A DNA stretch of 64,000 bases, taken from positions 62,001-126,000 of the forward strand of contig CAJNDS010002372.1 of the NCBI GenBank assembly GCA_905221605.1, written 5' to 3'. The translations under genes and the position numbers were made by a program. Positions 43,176 through 54,553 of the stretch are shown here, in pieces. This stretch comes from Symbiodinium natans (Eukaryota > Sar > Dinophyceae > Suessiales > Symbiodiniaceae). A model generated the notes under the pieces. It had not been told where the DNA came from and made no database searches. It worked only from the letters and a program-made list of their open reading frames with translations. How positions within the stretch are numbered: the first letter of the stretch is position 1; every line of letters starts with the position of its first letter.

Positions 43176-43579
43176 AGTTGATCCGCAGTCTTCTGTCACA
43201 GTTGCACCCTCCGATCTTCCCCCAAGTATCCCCACCTCGTCATCGGTAACCACACGCGCCCGAACATAGCGACTGACTTAGGGCATGCACCTTTTTTTCT
43301 TCTCAGTGGCACGTGTGCTCAGTAGCTCGCCTGGTTGAATTGCGCTAGGTGTTACCGGATGGCTACAACTACACCAACGGGAGCTATGTTTACCTTGACG
43401 ATTCGGATCGGTTGTGGCAGATCCTTGCAAAGCAGACCAAAGCAGCTAATGAACGTAAGCGCGCGTGCAAAGTATTCGCTGTAGCATGCTCAAAGCCTGT
43501 TTCTGGTGTCAGAGTCGACTTGCCCGGACGGTGCTGAGGAGTGCATCGCGAATGACGAGGACGCGAGTCTTGCTTTTGG

Positions 43580-44930
43580 ACGGTAGTGCTCCGTAATAGG
43601 TATTCCAGAAGATTCGCAGACTGCAGCAAAGTGGACGTGCCTGTGGCCGCAACAATTTGAGGACTGCACCTTTGGCGTCGCACTGTCAGGGTGTGGACAA
43701 AGTTCTCCTTGCGTGGGTTTGCCTGCTGCCCAGAGAAATGACATTTGCTTGCAAAAGGCTAGCTTTCTTAGAGGCTAAGCAAGCAACGGCAAGCAGGTCT
43801 TGCTTGCCCTTGGATTCATCCCTTACCAAGGCCGTCCAACCCCACCGACGGATGCTATTTTGACGTATCTGCCCAGGCTGCGCGAGTCTGTGTACGCCGT
43901 TTACGCACGTTTAGAGACAACTAGTTGCTAGTTCCAGGAGTGCGAACCTTGCTCTTGGGCGGCTGTACTGAAAAACCCTTCGTGGCCATCTGGGCTCCAA
44001 TTGGAAGCTTGCATGGAATGCTTCCGACCGCCTTGTTCTGGCTTGAACCGGGTACGCCCAATAGCCGCTTGGCCGGTGGGCGTGGACGGTGCATTGGGAC
44101 AGAGGGCTGTCGGGGTTGTTGTCAAAGTTGCGTGGCGAAAGAACCACTGCTGTAAAGATTTCGACTGCTGCATCTTTCCGCGGGCAGCTCAGCATGGATC
44201 CGGTTGTGGGTCAAGTAGGCAACAAAGGGCATACAAGGGCCTTCAAACCTGAGTGTCCTAGTGCCAACGGCCATTCCCGCTCGGTAGATGCTTGTCTTGT
44301 AACATCCTTGAATCCCCCAGCTTACTACACCATTAAAACCTTATAGTGGTCAGTCATCCCTCAGTCCTAGAGCCTCAAACCCTGAAGTGCCCAAGGCCCT
44401 ACTTTACCGTAACACCTAAGCTCAATCTCTCAAGCCCTGCCTACTTCTACCCCACCTCCACCCAGCCAGCCACCCCGCCATGCATTCTATGGCTTGTTTA
44501 TGGCCTTGGCCTTGTTTCCCCTGAAGCACAAACCCTGAACCCTTTAAACCCTAAACGTATGTTTTGGTCAAACTCGCGCCTTAACACCCCGCACAGCCTT
44601 CAGTAGCGCTCAGGGGGGCTTGAGGCATTTCACGTTCGAGGGTTTGGGGTTTAGGGCTCGGAGCTTCAGGTTGGGGCTTTAGGGCTGTTCAAGGTTCAAG
44701 GGTTTCAGTTTTCAGAAGGGGCTATAAACGGGGAGGGTGAGGTGTGAGCCCTAGACTCTAAACCCGAAACTTGGTTCGAGCCGCTTGAAAAGGCCCGAAC
44801 CTGACTTTGTCCGTTTACATTTGGAACGCCAGGACAGTGGCCTGCGCAGGGGCTTGCCCTGGCCCAGCCCAAATCTCAACAAGACCATCTGCGAGCCCAC
44901 GTCAACCCAACATTCTTGATCTAGGAAACC
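43580..44930. other. No gene recognised
   Basis: Short competing frames; telomere-like words return at 44340-44770. Confidence 0.35.
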
Positions 44931-44934
44931 GATG

Positions 44935-45045
44935 ACAGCCGCCAAGGCAATGCCGCTCATCGAGGTGCTGTGTCGACAGTTCCAGAAGCGGCATCGCCAC
45001 GCGATTCTGGCTTCTTGGACGAAAATTCCAAAGATAATGTTCTAA
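44935..45045 (+). CDS. Candidate terminal exon
   Basis: After TTGATCTAG the frame reads KPMTAAKAMPLIEVLCRQFQ and KRHRHAILASWTKIPKIMF, with a stop at 45043-45045. Basic and helical in character. A second exon-like frame follows at 45059-45199 (HIASMLLEELWLSCDRQ start, ending at a GTGCCT donor). Confidence 0.35.
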   Translation, partial: TAAKAMPLIEVLCRQFQKRHRHAILASWTKIPKIMF

Positions 45046-45559
45046 GCTGCCCCAAGTTGTGGAACAATTTGGTGTTGACACACATATTGCATCAATGCTG
45101 CTGGAGGAACTCTGGTTGAGCTGCGACCGCCAGCCAAGCGCCGGCCCTGCGCCCCCGGCACAGCTCCCGCAGGGCCCGCTGGAAGAACTGCCAGTCCAGG
45201 TGCCTTCGGGCTCAGTGCACTGCGCTTATTGTGGTTTAGCCTTGTTTTTTTTTTTCGGGGTGTCGTGTACTAGCAGGACAAGCTAGACAACTTGTAAATC
45301 GATGCGGCGTGAAATGTGATAAGGTTTGCTTGACATTGGCATAACAGTTGCTTCTGTAAGAACATTGTCGTCTATGGAGCAATGATCGCTTCTCACAGGG
45401 CCAGCTTGCTTCCATCAAGCAGTTTGGGAAGGGTCTGCGTCTCCCACCGTGTGGGCCAGGGAAACCAGCCAAACCAGCGCGACGTATTATTTCCCACCCT
45501 CGGTGTGCGGCTGTTAGATTTTAAGTCAACCATGCTCCTCGCTTCCTGGTGTCCCGTTA

Positions 45560-45705
45560 CTGGAGTGCCCGCAACCACCAGAGAATCCCGACGAGTATGT
45601 TTGGAGTGCCCGCCCTCACAAAAGCCCACAGAGGGTGCCGCTGAGCATTGCTGGAGCGCCAACCCCCATTGAAACCCACAGAAAATCCCGCCGAGGATGC
45701 CTGGA
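45560..45705 (+). repeat. Dispersed copy of the AGTCCCGCCGAGTAT minisatellite
   Basis: Three units sharing GAGTGCCCGCC, AATCCCGCCGAGGAT and AAGCCCACAGAG with 40850-41420. Confidence 0.7.
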
Positions 45706-46725
45706 GGCTAATTGCTCATACTCATTCCTTCATTAGATTAAATGCCAATTGCTCATTAAAGCGTACTACGTATAAGTTCCTAGCTAGTACTTACTAATTC
45801 TTTAATATTCGTTTCCTTATCTCACACTTCTAGGTACGAGTTGGGACTACATTAAGTAAGTATTGACTACGATTTAGTTATTATTCAGCGTTTGTTCTTT
45901 AACATTGTGTATCCAGGTTTTAAGGAATAATTGCTAGATAGGCAGATTTATGTACAAAGTATAAAGCAAGACCTGTTAATTGCACAGCATATATCCAAAG
46001 TTTGTTCAAGAGCAATTGGAACGGACGACACTTCATCATGACGTACAAACTACTACAATTTTGAGCAGGTGTGGCGGGTCGAACACCGAGAGGGTTGTGG
46101 ATCGCAGCCAGATTTTCGCGGTAGCTACGCGCGCTAGCGCGATTTTGAGGAGGTCCCACAGACCCTACACCGCGCTTTTGAGTTAACGTGCCAAAAAAGT
46201 CGCGAAATCCATCACGCCATCCATCACGACTTCCATCCATGCATCAACGATAACGAGGAACCTTCTTGAAGCCCACCTCCGCTGAACAACCTCGCCAGGA
46301 TTTCGGGAGAACAAAACCAGCCTGAAACCACAAGCGTGTAAATTACAGGAGATTTCTGAGGAAGTGCGCCTGGTGGGTTGGGGACCCAAGGTGGGGATTT
46401 TTGGTTGAAAATGTACCACCAACTGGACGGTGTTGCGCCCTCGGCCCCCACTCCCAGCACGACGAAGAATGCCCAGTAACAGGGGCGGGTGTGGGAGAAA
46501 TGAATCGTTCGCGCATAGGTCGCCTTCCCGCCGGTTGGGCAGCGGCAGACCATGGCTGCCACACAAACCGGCCGCAACCTGGGGGCGCGCAGCGGAGCTA
46601 TCAGCTCCCATGGGCCATGCGCCTTTGGTGCGGCTTCAGCCGCCAAGAGCACAGCCGAGGTAGGCGTCAGCAAGGAAGCTGATGCGTATTTTGTTGACCG
46701 GCATTGTGCCGCCAGAGACGAGACT
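45706..46725. other. No gene recognised
   Basis: AT-rich at 45710-45990. The - frames at 46183-46883 contain LVIVDAWMEVVMDGVMDFAT before a stop at 46183, but the repeated CATCCATCACG words there suggest low-complexity origin. Confidence 0.35.
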
Positions 46726-46731
46726 TGTAGG

Positions 46732-47037
46732 GTGTGTGTTGGACAACTATAGCCAGAATACTTTCGAAGGCAGATGGGTTGACTGCCAAGCAGCTTGTCG
46801 CAGCAGCGACAGGAGTGGCGACAATTTGCGCAAACGCGCCCATCTTTGGGTGCCTTGCCGAGGAGTGCCACTTGTGTGTACACCCGAGCTTGTTTCGAGA
46901 GGTTTGGATGTGCAAGTCAAGATGGCCGAGGATGGTCCATGTGTGTGTTGGACGACTACAGCCACAATACTTTCGAAGGCAGATGGGTTGATTGCCGAAC
47001 AGCTTGTCGCAGCAGCGACGAGGGTGGCGACAATGAC
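46732..47037 (+). repeat. Two ~98-bp direct repeats, 208 bp apart
   Basis: 46732-46830 and 46940-47037 share CTTTCGAAGGCAGATGGGTT and CAGCTTGTCGCAGCAGCGAC at about 85-90% identity. Two frames stay open through both copies (ILSKADGL...QLVAAAT and NTFEGRWVDC...ACRSSD), so a duplicated coding segment is possible. Confidence 0.75.
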
Positions 47038-47484
47038 GGTGATGAGGGACTGGTGCTGCAGCAGGTGATCGAGCCAGCTGCCGTGGTTCAGGAGGCTGCG
47101 GCTGTGCAGGCCGTGGTGGGGCCCGGTGGGTTGCATGAGCAGAGTCCTAGTTCTGAAGCTTCAGGGTATGGAGGTTGGTGTGGGCGGTTAGGGTCATAGG
47201 GTTTCGGGGAGCAGCCAGGTAGTATACCGAGAGAGATGTGTGGGTGCAGCGGAAGCAACTGGGCGCAGGCGAAACAGATCGAGCCGACTGTACTGGCTGA
47301 TGCTGAGGAGGCAAAATCTAGCCCCGTAGGTGGAAGTCAATATGGGTTCAATGTAGCCAATTTGTTTGGGGTTGGTTGAGGTTGCCTGGTTGCGAAAGCT
47401 TCAGGACGGTTGAGGCTGCCCTGCCGCCGATTGGGTGCTGTCTTTATCCATGAGACAAAGAGCTTCGGTAGGGTGTGCTAGAGT

Positions 47485-48210
47485 ATGCCGAGGGGTGTGG
47501 AAGGTTGGAAGAGGCGAGTAGGCGTGATGAGGGGTGATGAGGGGCTGGCTGGTATGCAGGTTGAGGTGCAAGGGTTGAGCAGACAGGGGCAGGTCCAAAA
47601 GGATGTTCAGACGATCGAGCCGGCTGCCGTTGCTGAGGAGGCCGTGGTGGAGGCCCTGTGTGTTGCAGAAGGCAGAATCCTGACACTGAAGTTTGATGGG
47701 CGCTTGGGGCCTTGGGCTGGAGCAGCCAGAGCTTGTGGGTGTTGGGAGTTTTTGGGCGGGCAAGTCTGCGGAACCAGCCGGGCGCAGGTTCAAGAGGGTG
47801 TGCAAAAGACGATCGTGTTCGGTGCGGAGGATAAGGAGGCGTGGCATGTTGCTGCCGGTGAAACCTCCCAAGCTCCAACTATGTGTGATACTGAGCCGCG
47901 TGGGAGTCTCAGCGAAAAATGCGAAGAAAAACAGAATGGCCGATCTGAGACTTGCATAGACTTGCAAGCTGAGGTGTGGGATGAGTATATTGTATGTAGC
48001 CTGTCAAGGTTTTTGAGGCATTTCGATGCATCGGGCTTGGGGGTCCCTGCAAACCCTGAACCTCGAAGCCCTACGTGTTCTAGAGTTTTCGGGCATTTCG
48101 GGTTCTGCCTGGGCGTGCCACAGCCCAGCCAGTGTCCTGTGCCAGGAGCCTCGGAACTTGTCTTGCAAAACAGGTGCTGGTCCAATGGAGGAGATATGGG
48201 TAGGGCTTAG
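47485..48210 (+). CDS. Long ORF of doubtful status, diverged internal repeats
   Basis: A 241-codon frame with no known domain. The segment TIEPAAVAEEAVVEALCVAE recurs in diverged form upstream (47065-47130 and 47270-47310), and RAQVQEGVQKTIVFGAEDKE resembles another copy. The - strand has competing frames over the same range (47401-47967), with Pro/Ser/His-rich low complexity. I keep it as a possible exon of a repeat-containing protein, with low confidence. Confidence 0.25.
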   Translation: MPRGVEGWKRRVGVMRGDEGLAGMQVEVQGLSRQGQVQKDVQTIEPAAVAEEAVVEALCVAEGRILTLKFDGRLGPWAGAARACGCWEFLGGQVCGTSRAQVQEGVQKTIVFGAEDKEAWHVAAGETSQAPTMCDTEPRGSLSEKCEEKQNGRSETCIDLQAEVWDEYIVCSLSRFLRHFDASGLGVPANPEPRSPTCSRVFGHFGFCLGVPQPSQCPVPGASELVLQNRCWSNGGDMGRA

Positions 48211-48309
48211 GGCTTTAGCGGTGATGCGGCTCGCAAAACAATGCGTCATAGAAGGTGAGAGCCTGCAGAACTATGGCGGCTGTCCCCGTTAAAGATACCT
48301 GTAAAGCTA

Positions 48310-48588
48310 TCGGCACTTCACAACACGAAGAGAGATGATGTCATCTCTGGCCCTCCACTTGCCACATCGGGGCTCCAGCAACCTATACAAGTTACCCGCT
48401 AACCTACGAGATGAGGCCACTGGAGGGTTCGAGAACAGCTGCTCCTTGAGGTTCTCGGCTATCAGCCTTGAACACCAAACAGACACACAAACAAGCCTAA
48501 ACTTGATCCAAGAGAGCCCAATACGCCCCCACAAATAAAAGGAATATGCCATCAGTAGTAAACCGTAAGTCAGAGCAAACGAAGCCAT
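48310..48588 (-). CDS. Unknown small membrane protein ORF
   Basis: ATG start (MASFALTYGLLLMAYSFYLW), 92 codons, stop at 48310 side. The first 25 residues form a clear hydrophobic helix (signal anchor or membrane span). A second semi-hydrophobic stretch (FRLVCVSVWCSRLIAE) follows, then a basic tail (RRLAGNLYRLLEP). No family recognised. The region to 48670 upstream is AT-rich. Confidence 0.4.
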
Positions 48589-48659
48589 ACATAATGTTGA
48601 AGATATATTGGATCTTGCCCAGTACCCCGCAACATACTTTAGGTCATAGTAAAAATAAA

Positions 48660-49380
48660 GCTTGAGGCATATTGCTAAGTCAAGGGGGCATTGGGTTTGC
48701 AGGTGTTGACGGGGATGTTTGTTGGGGGAGCAGTGCTGTTGTCAGTGGTTTCTTGCATCGGTTGACAGGGGCTGGTTCTTCGACCTGTTCAAGGCTGGGT
48801 CGCATGCGCACGCCCAACAAAGCGGGGTTGGACACACATCTGCCTGCGAAGAAGTGCCAATCGTGCAGGTTTGCCCGTGCCTGTCGCGCCTTGCGCTCGG
48901 TGAGATGGTGCATAGCTGGCCTGGGCACAACGTTTTACGCCAATCTAGGACGGGCCGAGGAATTCGCCTGTTTGTGTTCCATGTGGTAGCTCTGATCGAT
49001 CAGAGCCTGCCTTGCGCATCTCACCTTGCCAAGATCTGCCATTTGTGAGCCTCGCCTTGTCAAGAAGAAACGCTTTGAGTCCAGCTTCGGGGTTTGCGCG
49101 CCCTAGCTGTGCTTTTGACTTACTGCGCAAGCAGCTGCGCAAGAGACGGTCGGTAAGATCGGTAAGTCCCAAGGTCCATTTCTTGGACAGTGGCGGTGCT
49201 TACACATGCATGGTTAGACATGCTTAGACGAGTGAGCCGTAGCAAGGCCCTTGGCAAAGAAAAAACTTGGAGCAGCATGCGGGCGCTGGCTGTCAGTTGA
49301 GTTACCATGAGATCCTCAAAATTCGGAGAGAACCGCGACCTCTGTTCGGACTAGATAGGGATTGTTTTGGGATTTTTTTC
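48660..49380. other. No gene recognised
   Basis: Frames at 48672-49048 (+) and 48680-48930 (-) compete without motifs. Confidence 0.35.
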
Positions 49381-49439
49381 GGGTTGCTTTCAAAGGCTTT
49401 CGCTCCTGCAGTTGCCGAGGTGGCAATTGCACCTGAGCG

Positions 49440-49690
49440 CCGGGGGAACTCCCTCGCCACGTTTCGCAGTAGGTCCAGCTGGCGACAAAGGGTCGAGGGC
49501 CACCTCTGCAACCCTCCGCAACCTGGTAGGGCTCTGAAGATGCAACGAAGAAGATCCCGAGGCCAAGAGTGAACGCAAAGCATCTCCCAAACCTTCCACG
49601 ATCTCACTCCTCTGTGGTGCTTTCTTGGCTAAAGATGCGAAAGCCCGTTGGAGCCTCCCGCGGCGAGAGTTGGTGTCCTTCGCGGCCGGG
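49440..49690 (-). CDS. Candidate exon, helical protein
   Basis: The - frame reads RGRLQRAFASLAKKAPQRSE, IVEGLGDALRSLLASGSSSL and RLRRVAEVALDPLSPAGPTA. It is regular amphipathic helical sequence, open in the - frame spanning 49390-49875. An upstream - frame (SSEVEFMGSLAMAESEASGG, about 49880-49940) may be another exon. Unknown family. Confidence 0.4.
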
Positions 49691-50599
49691 GGCCTTGGCA
49701 TGTGGGCCCATTGGCCGCTAAGCAGTCCGAACCCTTGAAAGCCCCCTAAGCATCCCGAAGCCCTGGAACCCAAAGCCCAACACCCAAGCTTCTTCCAACC
49801 CCAGAAGGTTGAAAGGCAGACTTGGGCACTCTGTTCAAGACCCAAGACCCAAAACCTTCCGGAACCCAAGCGCATCCGCCGGAGGCCTCAGACTCAGCCA
49901 TGGCCAGCGACCCCATGAACTCCACCTCCGAAGAGGCTTTGGGCGCTTTGGGGGGGTGCTGTGGCTCTCTCTGGGGTTTGCGCATGGTTTGCCAAGTCCC
50001 TTGCGTTGTGGCTAGGGTGGGAAAGGGGGGTGGGGTGTAGGTTCGAGAGTGAGGGTGGTAGGTGTGGGCCTGTATGTTGAAGTTGCAGAATGTGCTCAAG
50101 CGAAGTGGGTTGAGAGTTGTTGAACAGAAAAATTGGCAGGCTCAGGGCCCTCACGGGGCCTTTGCAGTTTGGTTTTTTCAGCCCAAACTCGGCACTGACG
50201 GAACCAGGACTGCAGATACCTGGGTAAGGGGGCCTCGGCCACTGTTCCGGCGCCCTCCGAAAGCACACGCAACGCCACGTACTACTCTCAGTACTCCTGG
50301 AAAGCACGCAAGTGGGTCCTGAAATGCGCCCCCCCTCTCCCTCCCCCCCTCCCCTTCCCGCAATAATAAAGTGCCCAAAGATCTGCAAGGATTCTGAGGA
50401 GGACTCGGAGGAGCACAAGCCCAGACCCCAGCTCCGCAGGAGCTAGGCTGTGGAGGTAGCTCTGGGCTTCAAAACCGTTCTTTGGAGCTTCACTTTTGGG
50501 CTTGATTACGTGGCCGACATCGGCTTTTAATGGCTTGTAGGCTCGGCTTCCCCGGACTCAAAGCATCGTGGCCCTAAAGCCTCCGAAGCCCCCTGGTAA

Positions 50600-50735
50600 A
50601 CCTTCCCAGACACTGGGAGCCCGTTTCTCGTATCAGCCCAAAACCCCTGGGAAGTTCGCAGCTCTTTGGCACCCAGGGCGGGCTTCGTTGAAACCAACAT
50701 GGCCATGTTCCGAAGGCCCGCTTCTGAGGGCTTAC
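50600..50735 (-). CDS. Candidate exon, unknown
   Basis: The - frame reads AGLRNMAMLVSTKPALGAKE and LRTSQGFWADTRNGLPVSGK, of protein-like composition, and is flanked by telomere-like words at 50770-50890. Confidence 0.38.
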
Positions 50736-50976
50736 TTGGGCCGAGGGTGCTCTCTTGAGAGGGGTCTTTGTAGGGTTTGGGGATTGATGGAGTCATGGGT
50801 TTTTTGGGGTCCAGGATGGCTTATAGGGTTTAGGAGTTCCGGCACAGGATTGTTTCAGGTTTCGGGGTTGCAGGATGGTTTGAGGGTGTGCAGATTCAGG
50901 CATCTGTGTCGACTGCTTGCGTGTCTCGCTAATCGCCCGTGCCAATCTTGGATGCACAAGGGTCTAAGGAATCTTG

Positions 50977-51118
50977 GAGATCCGAGGCCTCGCTTTTAAT
51001 ACGGGCAAGAAGGAAATCCTAAGCCGCCCTAAAGAGGCCGCAAAAGCCCCCCCAAACCTGAAACCAGCAGATCCCAACGGCACCAGGAACCCACAGCTCT
51101 GGAAGGCCAGTCGGGAGG
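50977..51118 (+). CDS. Candidate exon, Lys/Pro-rich
   Basis: The frame reads EIRGLAFNTGKKEILSRPKE, AAKAPPNLKPADPNGTRNPQ and LWKASREG before a G run at 51117. Convincing codon texture, no domain. A nearby frame after TTGCCAG at 51307 (VLLLAGLQQAGCSRGPHVFF) could be another exon. Confidence 0.45.
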
Positions 51119-51390
51119 GGGGGGGTGTGTGTGTTGCTTTGGGGGGTCGTGTGTGTCCCAATAGCCCAAAGAGCCCCAAAGCTGCGGGCTTTGATCAGGT
51201 TCTGGTGAGCTCCCACACTTCCGTTCCCCCCCTCAGCCCAAACCCTTAACCCCAAACCGACTGCCTCAGCCCCCGTATCCCCTCCGCACATCTGCATCAC
51301 TTGCCAGGTGCTGCTGCTGGCGGGCCTACAGCAAGCCGGCTGCAGCCGGGGGCCTCACGTCTTCTTTAAAGAAAGGGGTATAGCCTTTTC

Positions 51391-51625
51391 CTAGCCTTTT
51401 CGGTATGGCAAGCTCGCGGATGACGTGCTTCTGGAGGATTTAGAGGGATGTCGTGGGAGGGTGGGTGGAAGTACATGAAGCTCTTCAACTTGCAGTTGCC
51501 TTCCCCACATCAACTGCGCGGTGATCCCCAACTCACCAAAACTGCACTCTGCGGTACCAAAAGCCCGGAAGTCCTTGGGGAAGCCCGCAGACTTGGCGAA
51601 CACGTTCGTGCTCAGCAACATGAAG
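51391..51625 (-). CDS. Candidate exon, unknown
   Basis: The - frame reads QYCAFMLLSTNVFAKSAGFP, KDFRAFGTAECSFGELGITA and QLMWG. Two + frames cover the same bases, but only the - frame has a normal hydrophobic pattern. The border on the low-coordinate side is unclear. Confidence 0.42.
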
Positions 51626-51962
51626 GCGCAGTACTGGGGCATCCATCAGCTGACGCCTCAGTCACCTGAGCACAGTCCTTAGGAGCCGCAGGGCCATCGA
51701 AGGTAGTTTGGGAAGGCTCTGGGTTTTGTCATGCAAGAAACCAAAATTCGGGGGGGATTTTTCAGGGGCGAAGGCCAAAAGCCGCAACCCGAAGTTGTTT
51801 TGGGAGTTCCGCCCCCCGGAAGAGGGGGCCACAGAGGGTGACAGGGGGCATAGAAGGCCACGCAGAGTCCTTTGGGTTTGGGGGGTTTTGTCGGGTGGCC
51901 TTCCCCCTCCTAGGGCTGTGTAGAAGACAAGGGCCCTTTTGCATGGATTTTAGCATCAGTCA

Positions 51963-52124
51963 GTGAACAGGTCGGAGTATCAGTCCCTGGCGGCCATTTT
52001 CATCAACCTAGTGGCTGTGGTTTGCGGCGGACCTTACGGCAGGCACGTGGGGATAGGTCAGGCAGGGCCATTGGGAAGAGAATCCCTGAGACGCAGAGTC
52101 CTTGCGAAAAGGGGATGCTATTGA
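51963..52124 (+). CDS. Candidate terminal exon with a membrane helix
   Basis: After CATCAGTCAG the frame reads VNRSEYQSLAAIFINLVAVV then CGGPYGRHVG and stops at 52122-52124. LAAIFINLVAVVCGG is a likely membrane span. A GC/GT border inside the frame (for example at ATAG|GTCAGG, about 52055) is possible, which would shorten the exon. Confidence 0.42.
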   Translation: MNRSEYQSLAAIFINLVAVVCGGPYGRHVGIGQAGPLGRESLRRRVLAKRGCY

Positions 52125-52404
52125 AGGGACATGTATTGTAAACGACTACCATGCATGTTGTGCGCCTTTACCTCACAAAGAAATGCATGTATACATTGAT
52201 TTACATGCACAATATGTAGATTGTGGATGTTAAGCCTGCATGGGATCTAGTACGTATTTGTTGTATAAGACGTTGTGGCTTGCCTCCTTCAAATCCCTAG
52301 GTCCCAGGGAGGGCAGGAGGGACAGAGTTTAGGGAATGGAGAGGTTGGGCATGAAAGGATGCAGGAAGCTGGGGATCTACTTGCACACCTGACGTCGCTG
52401 CAGT

Positions 52405-52542
52405 TTTTTTGGCTACGACTCGTTTCTGGGAGGTTTGGTGATGCCGTGGATCGACGCGCTGCGGCCCGAGACGTGTTTCTACGTGCCGAACTCTGAACTG
52501 CCAACCCCCGAACCCTACACACCTTTGAACCTCGAGCCTTAA
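52405..52542 (+). CDS. Candidate terminal exon
   Basis: A GTCGCTGCAG acceptor then FFGYDSFLGGLVMPWIDALR and PETCFYVPNSELPTPEPYTP, with a stop at 52540-52542. Strongly protein-like with aromatic and Gly residues. The last dozen residues are encoded by degenerate CCCTAAA-like text, so the repeat appears to have been recruited as the C-terminus and stop. Confidence 0.5.
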   Translation, partial: FFGYDSFLGGLVMPWIDALRPETCFYVPNSELPTPEPYTPLNLEP

Positions 52543-52719
52543 GGCCCTAAAAACACCCTACCCCAAGGACCACACAAGGCTAAAAAACCGACACCCTCAA
52601 CCGAAAGCAGAGCTTGGGGGTTTCGGGGCAAAGTTCCGAGCAAGCGGAGATGGGGATTGCGGTGCCCTGAAGGAGCATCAGTGGACTGCCCTTTGGCCCA
52701 AGTATTATGAGCATCAGTC

Positions 52720-54315
52720 GCTTGGCCTATTGCCCACGTCACCGCAGCCGCGCCCAAAGAAGGCCAGCGTCATGAGCATCAGTGGCCAGGCCTTTTGCTC
52801 ACGTCGCCCCAGCCACACCCAAACAGGGGTTAGCATCAGGAGCATCTGTGGCCAGGCCTTTTGCCCGCGTCACCCAGCCACACCCAAAGAAGGCCTGCGT
52901 CATGAGATCAGTGGCCAGGCCTCTTGCCGACGTCACCCCAGCCACACCCAAAGAAGGCCAGCGTCATGAGCATCAGTGGCCAGGCCTATTGCCCACGTCG
53001 GCTCAACCACACCCAAAAAAGGCCAGCGTCATGAGCATCAGTGGCCACGCCTTTTTTTGCCCACGTGACCCAAGCCACATAGTGCATCAGTGGCCAGGCC
53101 CTTTGCCCACGTCACCCCAGCGACACCCAAAGGACGCCAGCATCATGAGCATCAGTGGCCAGGCGTTTGCCCACGTCGCCCCAGCCACGCCCCAGCCACG
53201 CCCCAGCCACGCCCAAAGAAGGCCAGCATCATAAGCATCAGTGGCCAGGCCTTTTTGGTCACGTCACCGCAGCCACACTCAAAGAAGGCCAGCATCATGA
53301 GCATCAGTGGCCAGGCCTTTTTTGGTCATTTCACCGCAGCCACAGCATCATGAGCATCAGTGGCCAGGCCTTTTGCTCATGTCACCCACCCACACCCAAA
53401 GAAGGCCAGCATCATAAGCATCAGTGGCCAGGCCCTTTGCCCACGTCACCCAGCCAAATCCGAAGAAGGCCAATTAGTGGCCAGGCCTTCGCCCACGTCA
53501 CCCCAGGCACACCCAAAAAAGCCAGCGTCATGAGCATCAGTGCCCAGGCCTTTTGCTCACGTCACCCAGCCACACCCAAAGAAGACCAGCATCAAAAGCA
53601 TCAGTGGCCAGGCCTTTTGCCCACGTCACCCCAGCCACACCAAAGAAGGCCAGCATCATGAGCATCAGTGGCCAGGCCTTTTGCTCACGTCACCCAGCCA
53701 CACCCAAAGAAGGGCAGCATCATAAGCATCAGTGGCCAGGCCTTTTGCCCACGTCACCCCAGCCACACCCAAAGAAGGCCAGCATCATAAGCATCAGTGG
53801 CCAGGCCCTTTGCCCACGTCACCCAGCCACACCCAAAGAAGGCCAGCATCATAAGCATCAGTGGCCAGGCCTTTTGCCCACGTCACCCCAGCCACACCCA
53901 AAGAAGGCCAGCATCATGAGCATCAGTGGCCAGGCCTTTTGCTCACGTCACCCACCCAAAGAAGGCCAGCATCATGAGCATCAGTGGCCAGGCCTTTTGC
54001 TTACGTCACCCAGCCACACCCAAAGAAGGCCAGCATCATAAGCATCGGTGGCCCTTTTGCCCACGTCACCCCAGCCACACCCACAGAAGGCCACACCCAC
54101 AGAAGGCCAGCATCATGAGCATCAGTGGCCAGGCTTTTTGCCCACGTCACCCAGCCACACCCAACGAAGGCCAGCGTCATGAGCATCAGTGGCTAGGCCT
54201 TTTGCCCACGTCTCGTGTTCACTCCAGCTGCGCCCAAAGAACGCCAGCATCATGAGCATCAGTGGCCAGGCCTCTTGCCCACGTCACCCCAACCCAAAGA
54301 AGGCCAGCATCGCGT
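52720..54315 (+). repeat. 65-bp satellite, about 24 copies
   Basis: Unit CATCAGTGGCCAGGCCTTTT, GCCCACGTCACCCCAGCCAC, ACCCAAAGAAGGCCAGCATC, ATGAG (65 bp), with small indels and truncated units. Because 65 is not a multiple of three, frames rotate and produce long but meaningless open frames (52782-53234, 53155-53661, 53553-54041). Confidence 0.95.
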
Positions 54316-54478
54316 ATCAGCGGGCAGCCTCCTTGGCCTCGGATGCAATCCGATGCATGATGCTGCAGGTGGCCGCGTCATGTGGACACCAAATAAGACC
54401 CTATAACACCCTAGACAACCCACATAGCCCAGTATAGACACTAACAACCTAAACCTTAAACCCCTGAGCCTGAAACCC

Positions 54479-54553
54479 GTGAACAACGCCGAAAAGGTCG
54501 CAGCCGGCATCTTCGCCTTCGGCACCTTCCTCCAGGGCTGGCTGCAGCCTTAG
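54479..54553 (+). CDS. Candidate terminal exon
   Basis: The frame reads VNNAEKVAAGIFAFGTFLQG and WLQP, then TAG. It has Ala/Gly/Phe helix character, possibly a membrane helix. Preceded by telomere-like text, followed by TTTAGGG-like repeats. Confidence 0.38.
   Translation: MNNAEKVAAGIFAFGTFLQGWLQP

Noticed and set aside
52782-54255. Long + strand frames rich in His, Gln, Trp and Pro
   Set aside because: Produced by the 65-bp satellite; the frame rotates with each unit and is broken by indels.
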